From Pseudomonas grimontii (GTDB lineage Bacteria > Pseudomonadota > Gammaproteobacteria > Pseudomonadales > Pseudomonadaceae), in the NCBI RefSeq assembly GCF_007858185.1, contig NZ_VFES01000004.1, positions 124,001 through 188,000 on the forward strand: a DNA stretch of 64,000 bases. The letters run 5' to 3'. The position numbers and the translations under genes are program-made. This document shows positions 34,347-42,718 of this stretch, in pieces. The notes beneath the pieces are model-generated. The model worked only from the letters and a program-made list of their open reading frames with translations, was not told the origin of the DNA and ran no database searches. Position 1 is the stretch's first letter. Each line of letters begins with the position of its first letter.

Positions 34347-35195
34347 ATGAGCGTGCACGAACCAACGGCCCTCCTGGAACACCTGCGCCACTGGGCGCAA
34401 CTCACGCCGTTGCACATCGCCCTGCGCCACAAGCGCCAGGGCCAATGGTATGCCTGGCGCTGGATCGACACCTTGCGCGACGTCGAACGCCTGGCCGGCG
34501 GTTTGCGCCAGCACGGTTTAAGTGAACAGTCACGCGTGGTGCTCAGCGGCGCCTTTGAGCCGAACCTGCTGTTGCTGGCGTTGGCGGCCCAGTCCGTGGG
34601 CGCACAGGTGCTGACGCTGGCCGATAACCTCGAGCCGCAGGCTCTGGAGCAAAAGCTGTGGCGTATTCATCCCAGTCACGCCTACGTTCAAGGTCGCCAG
34701 CGCGATTGGACGTTCACCCAGCGGTTGGATTTCGCTCAACTGCTGGGCCCGGTCGAGCCGGCGCAATACCAGCAGCGCTGGTGGCAACCCACAGGCGAAA
34801 CCGCGCTATGGAGCGAAGAAGGCACCCAGTGGCAAGGCGGCCTGGCCGTGGTGCTGGAGCAGTGGCTGAACAGCGGCCACGGCCTGGCCTTCCCGGAAAG
34901 CCTGGCCTCGGCGCGGCGTGATCGCAGTGAAGTGGCGCCCACCGGCCTGCTGCTGTCGCCCGCGCGCCTGCAGCACCTGGCTGACGACATCGAAAGCCGC
35001 CTGGCACCCCACGGCACCTGGCGTCGGCGCCTGTGCGACTGGGCCATTGCCCATCCGCAAAGTGGCCTGCGCCGCCTGCTGAAAAACCGCGTGCGCAAAC
35101 TGCTGGGCTTCCAGCGGCTGGCTTATATCTGGCAGCCCCTCAAATCCAATGCTGAGCCGACGTGGCTTGCCGAATTCAAACGGGAACGTGCATGA
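34347..35195 (+). CDS. Degenerate AMP-binding (acyl-CoA synthetase-like) protein
   Basis: 282-residue protein with a clear ribosome site (TAGGAG). It matches parts of large FadD15-type long-chain acyl-CoA synthetases. The N-terminal region is there (TPLHIALRHKRQGQWYAWRW, then LAGGLRQHGLSEQSRVVLSG). So is the region that in full enzymes reads PRVWEKL (here TGLLLSPARLQHLADDIESR) and its following helices (RRLLKNRVRKLLGFQRLAYI). The ATP-binding loop (normally S/T-S-G-T-T-G-x-P-K-G), the later ATP and substrate motifs and the whole C-terminal domain are absent. The frame is intact and overlaps the next start (ATGA), so it is not a simple frameshift. Catalysis is very unlikely; a structural or regulatory role, or slow decay, is possible. 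Confidence 0.8.
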   Translation: MSVHEPTALLEHLRHWAQLTPLHIALRHKRQGQWYAWRWIDTLRDVERLAGGLRQHGLSEQSRVVLSGAFEPNLLLLALAAQSVGAQVLTLADNLEPQALEQKLWRIHPSHAYVQGRQRDWTFTQRLDFAQLLGPVEPAQYQQRWWQPTGETALWSEEGTQWQGGLAVVLEQWLNSGHGLAFPESLASARRDRSEVAPTGLLLSPARLQHLADDIESRLAPHGTWRRRLCDWAIAHPQSGLRRLLKNRVRKLLGFQRLAYIWQPLKSNAEPTWLAEFKRERA

Positions 35196-35962
35196 GCCAA
35201 GCCATCCTCCAGGTGCGGGACATCTCGCTGTCGTTCAAGGGCGTCAAGGCGATCAATGCGTTGTCGTTTGAAGTGCAGCGCGGTGAAATCTGCGCGTTGA
35301 TCGGGCCCAATGGCGCCGGCAAGAGTTCATTGCTCAACGTACTTAACGGCGTGTATCGCTTCGATGCCGGCGAGATCGTTTTCGAGGCGCAACACTTCCA
35401 CCGCATCGACCCCTTGGGCGCCGCGCGCCGGGGCATTAGCCGTACATTCCAGAACAACGCCCTGTTCAAGAAAATGAGCGTGCTCGACAACCTCCTCACC
35501 GGCCTGTCGCGGCATATGCGCACCAGCTTTATCGAACAGGCCCTCGGCTTGCCGCGCGCACGGCGTGAAGCCGACGCCTTCCGCCTGCGTGCCCAGGGCC
35601 TCCTCGAATTCCTTGAACTGCAAGCCCACCGCGATGTGCTGGTGGGCAACCTGTCCTACGGCCTGCAAAAGCGCGTGGAACTCGGCCGCGCGTTGATCGC
35701 CGGGCCGAGCCTGTTGTTGCTGGACGAACCCATGGCCGGCATGAACGCCGAGGAAAAACAGGACATGGCGCGCTTTGTCGCCGACGTGAACCGCGACCTC
35801 GGCACCACCGTGGTGTTGATCGAACACGACATGGGCGTGGTCATGGGCCTGTCCGACCATGTGGTGGTGCTCGACTACGGGCGCAAGGTCGGCGATGGCA
35901 CCCCGGCGCAGGTGCAGGCCAACCCCGAGGTGATCGCGGCCTACCTGGGAGTGGCGCACTGA
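35192..35962 (+). CDS. LIV-type ABC transporter ATP-binding protein (LivG-like)
   Basis: 256-residue ATPase with Walker A GPNGAGKS (about residues 39-46), the Q-loop in RTFQNNALF, signature NLSYGLQKRVELGRAL, Walker B LLLLDEPMAGM and the H-loop VLIEHDMGVVM. It belongs to the branched-chain amino-acid (HAAT) importer class. The signature has Y in place of the usual GG (LSYGLQ for LSGGQQ), common in LivG relatives of this cluster type. It is coupled to neighbours on both sides. Confidence 0.94.
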   Translation: MSQAILQVRDISLSFKGVKAINALSFEVQRGEICALIGPNGAGKSSLLNVLNGVYRFDAGEIVFEAQHFHRIDPLGAARRGISRTFQNNALFKKMSVLDNLLTGLSRHMRTSFIEQALGLPRARREADAFRLRAQGLLEFLELQAHRDVLVGNLSYGLQKRVELGRALIAGPSLLLLDEPMAGMNAEEKQDMARFVADVNRDLGTTVVLIEHDMGVVMGLSDHVVVLDYGRKVGDGTPAQVQANPEVIAAYLGVAH

Positions 35963-36843
35963 TGACGTTCTTCTTCGAAACCCTGTTCGGCGGCCTGCTC
36001 GCCGGTACCATGTACTCGCTGGTCGCCATCGGCTTCGTGCTGATCTACAAGGCCAGCGGCGTGTTCAATTTTGCCCAGGGCTCGATGCTGCTGTTTGCCG
36101 CGCTGACCTTCGTCAGCCTGCACGACCAGGGCGTGCCGTTTGCCCTGGCGTTGCTGTTGACGGTGATCGTGATGATCGTCGGCGCCTTGCTCATCGAGCG
36201 CCTGGTGCTGCGGCCGCTGGTGAACCGTTCGCAAATCACGCTGTTCATGGCGACGTTGGGCCTGTCATTCATTATCGAAGGCCTGGCCCAAGGTGTGATG
36301 GGCTCGCAAGTGCGCGCCCTGGACCTGGGCATCGACGATGTACCGCTGTTCGTCGGGCCGCTGATGCTCAGCCAGTTTGACCTGATCGCCGCGGCCGTGG
36401 CCGTGGTGCTGGTGACGGTACTGGCGCTGCTGTTCAACAAGACCCGCATCGGTGTGTCGCTGCGCGCGGTGGCGGATGACACCACGGCGGCGCTGTCCAT
36501 CGGTATCAACCTCAACCGCATCTGGCAGATCGTCTGGGCGGTGGCCGGCATCGTCGGGCTGGTGGCGGGGTTGTTGTGGGGCGCGCGCCAGGGCGTGCAG
36601 TTTTCGCTGTCGCTGGTGGTGCTCAAGGCGTTGCCGGTGTTGATCATCGGCGGCTTCACCTCGATTGGCGGAGCGATTGTCGGCGGGCTGATTGTCGGCG
36701 CGGCGGAGAACCTCGCCGAGGTGTATATCGGCCCGCTGATCGGTGGCGGCATCACGCCGTGGTTCGCCTATGTCCTGGCGTTGTCCTTCCTGTATATCCG
36801 TCCCGCCGGCCTGTTCGGCGAGCGTGCCATCGAGCGAGTCTGA
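35962..36843 (+). CDS. LIV-type ABC transporter permease (LivH-like)
   Basis: 293-residue inner-membrane permease of about eight helices. GGLLAGTMYSLVAIGFVLIYKASGVFNFAQG at the N-terminus and GVSLRAVADDTTAALSIGIN (the ATPase-contact EAA-like loop) are family hallmarks, followed by a glycine-rich GGFTSIGGAIVGGLIVG. The start overlaps the livG stop (TGATG). Confidence 0.95.
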   Translation: MTFFFETLFGGLLAGTMYSLVAIGFVLIYKASGVFNFAQGSMLLFAALTFVSLHDQGVPFALALLLTVIVMIVGALLIERLVLRPLVNRSQITLFMATLGLSFIIEGLAQGVMGSQVRALDLGIDDVPLFVGPLMLSQFDLIAAAVAVVLVTVLALLFNKTRIGVSLRAVADDTTAALSIGINLNRIWQIVWAVAGIVGLVAGLLWGARQGVQFSLSLVVLKALPVLIIGGFTSIGGAIVGGLIVGAAENLAEVYIGPLIGGGITPWFAYVLALSFLYIRPAGLFGERAIERV

Positions 36844-36847
36844 AAGC

Positions 36848-37897
36848 ATGTCGATCCCTGTTGCTGAACACACCGCACCGTTGCTGCTGATCCAGCGGCG
36901 CGTGCCCTGGGGCCTGCTCGGCCTGCTGGCGTTGGCGTTTATCGTGGTGCCGCTGTGGGGCAATGACTATTGGCTCAATGCGATCCTCATCCCGTTCCTG
37001 GTGCTGTCACTGGCCGGGCTGGGCCTGAATTTACTCACCGGCTATACCGGGCAGACCTCGGTCGGTGCCGCCGGGTTCATGGCCGTCGGCGCCTTCGCCA
37101 CCTATGGGTTTTTGCTGCGCCTGCCGGAGCTGGGCCTGCCGGTGGCGCTGCTCGGCGGCGGGATCATCAGCGCGTTGGTCGGGCTGCTGTTTGGCTTGCC
37201 CAGCTCGCGGATCAAAGGCTTCTACCTGATGGTCACCACCTTGGCCGCGCAGTTTTTCCTGGAGTGGCTGTTCGTCAAATTCCCCTGGTTCTACAACTAC
37301 GGTTCGTCCGGGACCATCTCGGCGCCGAAGCTGGCGCTGTTCGGCCATGACCTCAACACGCCGCTGGGCCGCTACTGGCTGACCCTGGTCACGGTGCTGT
37401 TGTTGACCTGGGCCGCCGTCAACCTGGTGCGCAGCCAGGTGGGCCGCAACTGGATGGCGATCCGCGACATGGACACCGCCGCCGCCGTCGTCGGCATCCC
37501 GGTGGTGCGCTACAAGCGCCTGGCGTTTGCGGTCAGTTCGTTCTACCTCGGCATCGCCGGCGCGTTGTGGGCGTTTGCCTACCTGGGCACGGCCAGCGCC
37601 AGCAGCTTCGACATCAATCGCTCATTCCAGATCCTGTTCATCATCATTATCGGCGGCATGGGCAGCATCGCCGGCAACTTCGTCGGCGCGGCGTTTATCA
37701 GTTTGCTGCCGATTTTCCTCAGCCATGCCGGGCAGGCGTTGTTCGGTGGCTCGGTGGACGCGGGGCAGTTGCAGAACCTGCAGAAAATCATTTTTGGCGT
37801 GTTGATCATCGTGTTCCTGATCAAGGAGCCCGAGGGCTTGATTCGCCTGTTGCACAACCTTCGCGATCGGCTGCGTCAGTGGCCCCTACGTTTCTGA
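36848..37897 (+). CDS. LIV-type ABC transporter permease (LivM-like)
   Basis: 349-residue second permease of about ten helices. It carries LLTGYTGQTSVGAAGFMAVGAF and the ATPase-contact loop GRNWMAIRDMDTAAAVVGIPV, with GGMGSIAGNFVGAAFISLLP near the C-terminus. An upstream in-frame start lies inside livH; the ATG at 36848, four bases after the livH stop, gives the normal N-terminus. Confidence 0.94.
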   Translation: MSIPVAEHTAPLLLIQRRVPWGLLGLLALAFIVVPLWGNDYWLNAILIPFLVLSLAGLGLNLLTGYTGQTSVGAAGFMAVGAFATYGFLLRLPELGLPVALLGGGIISALVGLLFGLPSSRIKGFYLMVTTLAAQFFLEWLFVKFPWFYNYGSSGTISAPKLALFGHDLNTPLGRYWLTLVTVLLLTWAAVNLVRSQVGRNWMAIRDMDTAAAVVGIPVVRYKRLAFAVSSFYLGIAGALWAFAYLGTASASSFDINRSFQILFIIIIGGMGSIAGNFVGAAFISLLPIFLSHAGQALFGGSVDAGQLQNLQKIIFGVLIIVFLIKEPEGLIRLLHNLRDRLRQWPLRF

Positions 37898-37916
37898 CTT
37901 GAAGAAGAGAATCCCA

Positions 37917-39257
37917 ATGCGTGCATCCTTGAAACGCTCCCTGGCCGGCGCCGCCTTCGCGCTGGCAGCCCTGGCCGGTGCCGTGCCACAGGCGATGGCT
38001 TCGGCCGACCAGCAGTTCTTTCCCCTGGCCACCTACCGGGTGGGTGCCTACGCGTCCAGCGGCGTGCAGGTGTGGGCCGGAATGATCGACTACCTGCGCT
38101 ATATCAACGAGGTCGAAGGCGGCATCAATGGCGTCAAGCTGGTGTGGCAGGAATGCGAGACCGAGTGGACGGCGGAGAAGGGCATCGAGTGCTACGAGCG
38201 CTTCAAGAACGGCCTGGATGGCGCGCCGGTCGCGGTGTACCAGCCCAACGGTGCACCGGCGGCCTATGCGCTCAGTGAAAGGGCTGAGGTGGACAAGATC
38301 CCGCTGATCACCCTCGGCTACGGTCGCACCGAAGCCACCGACGGCACGGTGTTCCCGTACAACTTCCCGGTGATGCTGACGTTCTACAGCGAGGCGTCCA
38401 CCCTGGTGAATTACATCGCCCAGCGCGAAGGCGGCTTCGACAAACTCAAGGGCAAGAAGATCGCCACGGTCTACCACGACTCGGCCTACGGCCGCGAAAC
38501 CCTCGGCCCGCTGAAGTTGCTGGCGGAAAAATACGGCTTTGAAAATATCCAGATTCCGGTGGCCGACCCGGGTAACGAACAGTCCGCGCAATGGCGCCAG
38601 GTGCGCCAGGCCAACCCGGATTGGGTGTTCCTGCGTACCTGGGGCGTGTCTACCCCGGTGGCGGTGAAAACCGCCGCGCGCTTCGGCTTCCCGGTGGACC
38701 ATATCATCGGCGATATATGGGCCAGTTCCAGCGAAGACGTATTGCCCGCAGGCGCCGCCGCCAAGGGCTACCTGGCGCTCACGCCTTACCCGGCAGGCGC
38801 GGATTTCGAGATCCACAAGCGCCTCAAGCAGTACATCCTCGACAAGGGCCACAGCGACCTCAAGGACCTGAAGAATTTCGGCAGCGTCTACTACAACTCC
38901 GGCCTGGTGAACGCCGCCGTCGCCGTGGAAGCGATCCGCACCGGCCAGGCCAAGTTCGGCAAGCGCCCGCTCAATGGCGAAGAAGGCCGCTGGGGCCTGG
39001 AACACCTGAATATCGATGACGCGCGCCTGAAGGACATGGGCTACCTGGGCCTGATGCAGAACCTCAAGCTGTCGTGCCGCGACCACGAAGGCGGCGGCTC
39101 GGCGCGCGTACAGCAATGGGACGGCGCCCACTGGACGCTGATCAGCGACTGGATCGCTGCCGACCGCGGCCTGTTACGCCCGCTGATCGATGAAAAATCC
39201 GCGGCCTTCGCCAAGGAAAAAGGCCTGACGCCACGCACCTGCACCGGGGATGAATAA
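37917..39257 (+). CDS. LIV-type ABC transporter periplasmic substrate-binding protein
   Basis: 446-residue periplasmic binding protein (type 1 fold). The signal peptide is residues 1-28 (basic start, Ala/Leu core, cleavage after QAMAS), and a ribosome site (GAAGAAGAGA) precedes the ATG. Two lobes follow, with YRVGAYASSGVQVWAGMIDY at the ligand cleft and KIATVYHDSAYGRE at the hinge. It is longer than LivK of E. coli and more like binding proteins for aromatic or other organic compounds. The ligand is unknown; the neighbouring sulfur enzymes suggest an organosulfur compound, but this is inference. Confidence 0.92.
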   Translation: MRASLKRSLAGAAFALAALAGAVPQAMASADQQFFPLATYRVGAYASSGVQVWAGMIDYLRYINEVEGGINGVKLVWQECETEWTAEKGIECYERFKNGLDGAPVAVYQPNGAPAAYALSERAEVDKIPLITLGYGRTEATDGTVFPYNFPVMLTFYSEASTLVNYIAQREGGFDKLKGKKIATVYHDSAYGRETLGPLKLLAEKYGFENIQIPVADPGNEQSAQWRQVRQANPDWVFLRTWGVSTPVAVKTAARFGFPVDHIIGDIWASSSEDVLPAGAAAKGYLALTPYPAGADFEIHKRLKQYILDKGHSDLKDLKNFGSVYYNSGLVNAAVAVEAIRTGQAKFGKRPLNGEEGRWGLEHLNIDDARLKDMGYLGLMQNLKLSCRDHEGGGSARVQQWDGAHWTLISDWIAADRGLLRPLIDEKSAAFAKEKGLTPRTCTGDE

Positions 39258-39260
39258 ATC

Positions 39261-40028
39261 ATGAGCCAGCTCGCTACCGAAGCCACGCGCCCGTCGTTGT
39301 TGACGGTCAACGATATTGAAGTGATCTACGACGGCGCGATCCTCGCCGTGGCCGGCGTGTCGCTGAGCGTACCCAAGGGCGCCATCGTCGCCTTGCTCGG
39401 GGCCAATGGCGCCGGCAAGAGCACCACCCTCAAGGCGATCTCCGGGTTGGTGCGTGCCGAGCGCGCCGAAGTCAGCCGGGGCGTGATCGAATACGCCGGC
39501 GTCGACCTGGCCGGCGTCGACCCCAGCCAGCGCGTGCGCCAGGGCATGGTGCATGTGCTGGAAGGCCGCCATGTGTTCGGCCAGCTCACCGTGGAAGACA
39601 ACCTGCGCAGCGGCGGCTTTGTGCGGCGCCTGAGCCGCAAGGCCATGGAACAAGACCTGGAGCGCATCTACGCCTGGTTCCCCCGGCTCAAGACCAAACG
39701 CCACACCCGCGCTGGCCTGACGTCCGGCGGCGAGCAGCAAATGGTCGCCATCGGCCGCGCGTTGATGACCCGTCCTACTTTGGTACTGCTCGACGAGCCG
39801 TCCATGGGTTTGGCGCCTATGATCGTGCAGGAGATCTTCGAGATCATCGCGCAGCTCAACCGCGAGCAGCAGGTGAGCTTCCTGATCGCCGAGCAGAACA
39901 TCAACGTCGCGCTCAACTATGCGTCCCAGGGCTACGTGCTGGATACTGGGCGCGTGGCCTTGAGTGGCAGCGCCGCCGAGCTGTTGGCACGCGGCGATTT
40001 GCACGATATTTATCTGGGTAAACAGTAA
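39261..40028 (+). CDS. LIV-type ABC transporter ATP-binding protein (LivF-like)
   Basis: 255-residue ATPase with Walker A GANGAGKST, the family-typical GMVHVLEGRHVFGQLTVEDNL, signature LTSGGEQQMVAIGRALM, Walker B LVLLDEPSMGLAP and a Gln (IAEQNINVAL) at the H-loop position, as in other LivF proteins. It completes the five-part importer (two ATPases, two permeases, one binding protein). Confidence 0.95.
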   Translation: MSQLATEATRPSLLTVNDIEVIYDGAILAVAGVSLSVPKGAIVALLGANGAGKSTTLKAISGLVRAERAEVSRGVIEYAGVDLAGVDPSQRVRQGMVHVLEGRHVFGQLTVEDNLRSGGFVRRLSRKAMEQDLERIYAWFPRLKTKRHTRAGLTSGGEQQMVAIGRALMTRPTLVLLDEPSMGLAPMIVQEIFEIIAQLNREQQVSFLIAEQNINVALNYASQGYVLDTGRVALSGSAAELLARGDLHDIYLGKQ

Positions 40029-40040
40029 AGGCGAATGTGC

Positions 40041-41435
40041 ATGACTGAATCCCTCCGCAACGCTGATGTGCTGATCATCGGCGGCGGCCTGAGCGGTACG
40101 ATGCTGGCCGTGCAACTGCTGCGCCGGCCTGGGCAGCGCCGGATCCTGGTGATCGAACCGCGCGCCGAACTCGGCCGTGGCGAGGCCTACAGCGCCGTCG
40201 AACTGGGCCACACCTTGAACGGCAACGCGGCGCGCATGAGCGTCGACCCGGACAACGCCGATGACCTGACCCAATGGCTCACCGCCTACATCGGTGCCGG
40301 CGGTTGGCCGGAGTCGGACCAGCAGCACGTGCCCATCAGCGAACTGTTCCCGCCACGCGGGATCTTTGGCCTGTATGCGCAGCAGCGGCTGGCTGAGGCC
40401 AAGGCGTTGTCGGCGTCCACCGTCGAGCATATCCGCGCCGAAGTCGTCGACCTGCAAGTCGGCGACGACTCAGTGTTGCTGACCCTCGACAATGGCCAGC
40501 AACTACGCGGCGCCCAGGCGGTGTTGGCCACCGGCATGTTCCCGGCGGCGCGCACGCCGCAGACCGACTCCAGCGGGTTGAACGCCGCCGCCGTGGACCC
40601 CTGGGACGTGCAGGCCATGACCCGGATCGACCCGCAGGCGCCCGTGCTGATCATCGGCTCCGGGTTGACCATGGTGGACGCCGTGGTGTCCCTGGAACAG
40701 GCCGGGCATCGTGGGCCCATCGAGGTGTTTTCACGCCACGGTTTGTTGCCCCATGTGCGCCGGCAACCACCGAGTTGGGAAGATTTCCTCGCCGCTGACC
40801 ACGCCTTGCGCAGCCCTCGGCAACTGCTGCGCGAGGTGCGTCGCCAATGCCGCCTCGCACTGGCGCAGGGTATCGATTGGCAGGCGCCACTGGACACGGT
40901 GCGCGCCCATATCGGCCGGCTGTGGAGCCAGGCCAGCGAAGGCCAGAAACATCAGTTCGTACGGCATGTACGGCCCTGGTGGGAAAGCCATCACCACCGC
41001 TCGCCGCCGTTGAGTGCGCAGTTGGTGGCAAGTCTGCATAAAGAAGGGCGGTTGCGCATTCGTGCGGCGTCGTTCAAGGGGCTGGAGCCGGCGGGTGAGG
41101 GCGTGACCATTCGTTTGCGTTATCGGGGCGAACAGGCGATCACCTTGGTGTCGGGGGCGGCGTTGATCAACTCCAGCGGCATCGAATACGACTGGCGCCG
41201 CGTGGCCCGGCCGTTGCCCCGGCAGTTGCTTCAGCGCGGGCTGATCACGCCTGGGCCGTTGGCGTTGGGGATTGCGGCGGACACCTGCGGCGCAGTGCTG
41301 GATGCCCAGGGCGAGGTCAGTACGCGATTGTTCGCCATGGGCCCGCCGTTGAGGGGGATGTGGTGGGAGAGCACAGCAGTAACGGATGTGGCGCTTCAGG
41401 CTAAAGCCCTGGCATCGAAGTTGGCGCAACTCTAA
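40041..41435 (+). CDS. FAD/NAD(P)-binding oxidoreductase
   Basis: 464-residue flavoprotein with two nucleotide-binding motifs: VLIIGGGLSGTMLAVQLL at the N-terminus (FAD) and VLIIGSGLTMVDAVVSLEQ near residue 210 (NAD(P)H). ALINSSGIEYDW and the C-terminal TRLFAMGPPLRGMWWESTAV also fit the FAD-NAD(P)-binding family that includes HpyO-like and adenylate-forming pathway enzymes. The ATG at 40041 is chosen because AAAGG is nine bases upstream; an ATG at 40035 is too close to it. As the last gene of the importer operon, it probably reduces or hydroxylates the imported compound or provides electrons to a monooxygenase. The reaction is unknown. Confidence 0.85.
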   Translation: MTESLRNADVLIIGGGLSGTMLAVQLLRRPGQRRILVIEPRAELGRGEAYSAVELGHTLNGNAARMSVDPDNADDLTQWLTAYIGAGGWPESDQQHVPISELFPPRGIFGLYAQQRLAEAKALSASTVEHIRAEVVDLQVGDDSVLLTLDNGQQLRGAQAVLATGMFPAARTPQTDSSGLNAAAVDPWDVQAMTRIDPQAPVLIIGSGLTMVDAVVSLEQAGHRGPIEVFSRHGLLPHVRRQPPSWEDFLAADHALRSPRQLLREVRRQCRLALAQGIDWQAPLDTVRAHIGRLWSQASEGQKHQFVRHVRPWWESHHHRSPPLSAQLVASLHKEGRLRIRAASFKGLEPAGEGVTIRLRYRGEQAITLVSGAALINSSGIEYDWRRVARPLPRQLLQRGLITPGPLALGIAADTCGAVLDAQGEVSTRLFAMGPPLRGMWWESTAVTDVALQAKALASKLAQL

Positions 41436-41436
41436 A

Positions 41437-41464
41437 TGTGGGAGGGGGGTTGCCCCCTCCCACA
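41437..41464. repeat. Fused REP hairpin between convergent genes
   Basis: TGTGGGAGGGGG-GTT-GCCCCCTCCCACA-type sequence folds into a perfect 12-bp stem with a tiny loop. It lies between convergent stops at 41435 and 41477 and can end transcription from both sides. Confidence 0.8.
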
Positions 41465-41476
41465 GGGGTTCTCCAT

Positions 41477-42718
41477 TTATTTTGAGGTCTTTACGAAGCC
41501 GGGTGTTAGGCCGAACACCTCCACGCCCTGCGCCGTCGATTGCCCGGTGGTTACCTTCACCCGCTCCACCGGCTTATCCATCGCTTCTCGATACTCCACC
41601 GTCATATCCGCCTGGATCGCCTCGCTCGGAATCACCATCGCCTGCGCATTGTTGTAGGTGACGATGGTCAACCGCGCACTCATGCCCAGCCGCACCCGCT
41701 GCAACTGTTGCGGGGTCAGCTTGGGGATCGACAGGGTCACCGGAAACTGCGCGCTGCCCTGGCTGTCGCTGGCAATCGCCAAGCCGCTGACCACACTCAC
41801 CGAGCCGCTCAGTCGTTCGCCGTCAAAGCCATCGCCCAGCACTTCCACCGCCTGGCCCTGGTGCAGTTGGTTGATGTCCAGCTCAGAGACCTTGGCGACG
41901 ATTTTCAGCCGCTCGATATTGGCCAGGCCGAACAGCACCTGGCCCTGGCTGACCTTGCTGCCGGCCTGAATGGGTGCGTTCGTGCCGCCGCCTTGGGGCG
42001 TATTGTTGCCGGGCGCCGGCACGACGATGCCGGAGAACGGCGCCTTCACCTCCTTGCCTGCCAGCAGTGCGCGCAGGGTGTCGTATTTCACCGTGGCATT
42101 GGTCAGTTCCATGTCGGCGATCTGGCGGTATTCGCCCTTGCCCTGATCGAGTGCCTGTTGCAGTTCGCTGCGGGCGGAGGCGAGGTCCAGCTGTTGCTGC
42201 TGGGTCTGTTGCTTGAGATCGTCCAGCTCATTGCGCGGGATGATGCCGCGCTTGAACAGGTTTTCGCTTTCGGTGAGTTTGCGCTGGGTGTTGCCGGCGG
42301 TCATCTCGGCGGTACGCAGGCTGCGGCGCGCACGGCTGACGGTGGGGCCGCTGTCCCAGTCCTGCAGCTCTTGCACGGTGCGCCGGGCCTTGAGCTGGGC
42401 GGAGAGGGCGTCGCGCAATTGCACTTCAAGGGTGGCCGGGTCCATGCGCAGCAGTACCTGGCCGGCCTCGACCCGCTGGCCTTGCTCCACCAGATTGGCC
42501 TGCACATTGCCGTCGAACGGCGCGGTGAGGGTGAGGGTGGTGTCGGGCTCGATCTTGCCTACCAGGCCGATCTGGTGCACCAGCGGGTCGGGCTTGACGC
42601 CCAGCCACTGTTCGGTGGCGCCGGCCGGGCCTTCTGCGGGGCTGCGCAGGGCCAGCCCCGCGCCGGCCAGCAGCAGGATCAACGCGGCGCCCAGCAGGCG
42701 TTTTCGATTAGTAGTCAT
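41477..42718 (-). CDS. HlyD/MacA-type periplasmic adaptor of an ABC exporter
   Basis: 413-residue membrane fusion protein with an N-terminal membrane anchor (about residues 8-24). The lipoyl half-motif GKIEPDTTLTLTAPFDGNVQ and its second half KAPFSGIVVPAP flank a long coiled coil (about 105-210, rich in Glu, Gln and Leu). Beta-barrel and membrane-proximal domains follow. Its start overlaps the stop of the TolC-like gene by 11 bases. It is the last gene of a four-gene operon read leftward from 46082 and bridges the FtsX-type permease and the outer-membrane channel. Confidence 0.92.
   Translation of the reverse strand: MTTNRKRLLGAALILLLAGAGLALRSPAEGPAGATEQWLGVKPDPLVHQIGLVGKIEPDTTLTLTAPFDGNVQANLVEQGQRVEAGQVLLRMDPATLEVQLRDALSAQLKARRTVQELQDWDSGPTVSRARRSLRTAEMTAGNTQRKLTESENLFKRGIIPRNELDDLKQQTQQQQLDLASARSELQQALDQGKGEYRQIADMELTNATVKYDTLRALLAGKEVKAPFSGIVVPAPGNNTPQGGGTNAPIQAGSKVSQGQVLFGLANIERLKIVAKVSELDINQLHQGQAVEVLGDGFDGERLSGSVSVVSGLAIASDSQGSAQFPVTLSIPKLTPQQLQRVRLGMSARLTIVTYNNAQAMVIPSEAIQADMTVEYREAMDKPVERVKVTTGQSTAQGVEVFGLTPGFVKTSK

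Noticed and set aside
34347..35195. Frameshifted full-length acyl-CoA synthetase
   Set aside because: Both flanks are tightly packed: the frame overlaps the livG start, and no ATP-loop coding sequence is visible in other frames, so this is a true short gene rather than a sequencing or frameshift artefact.
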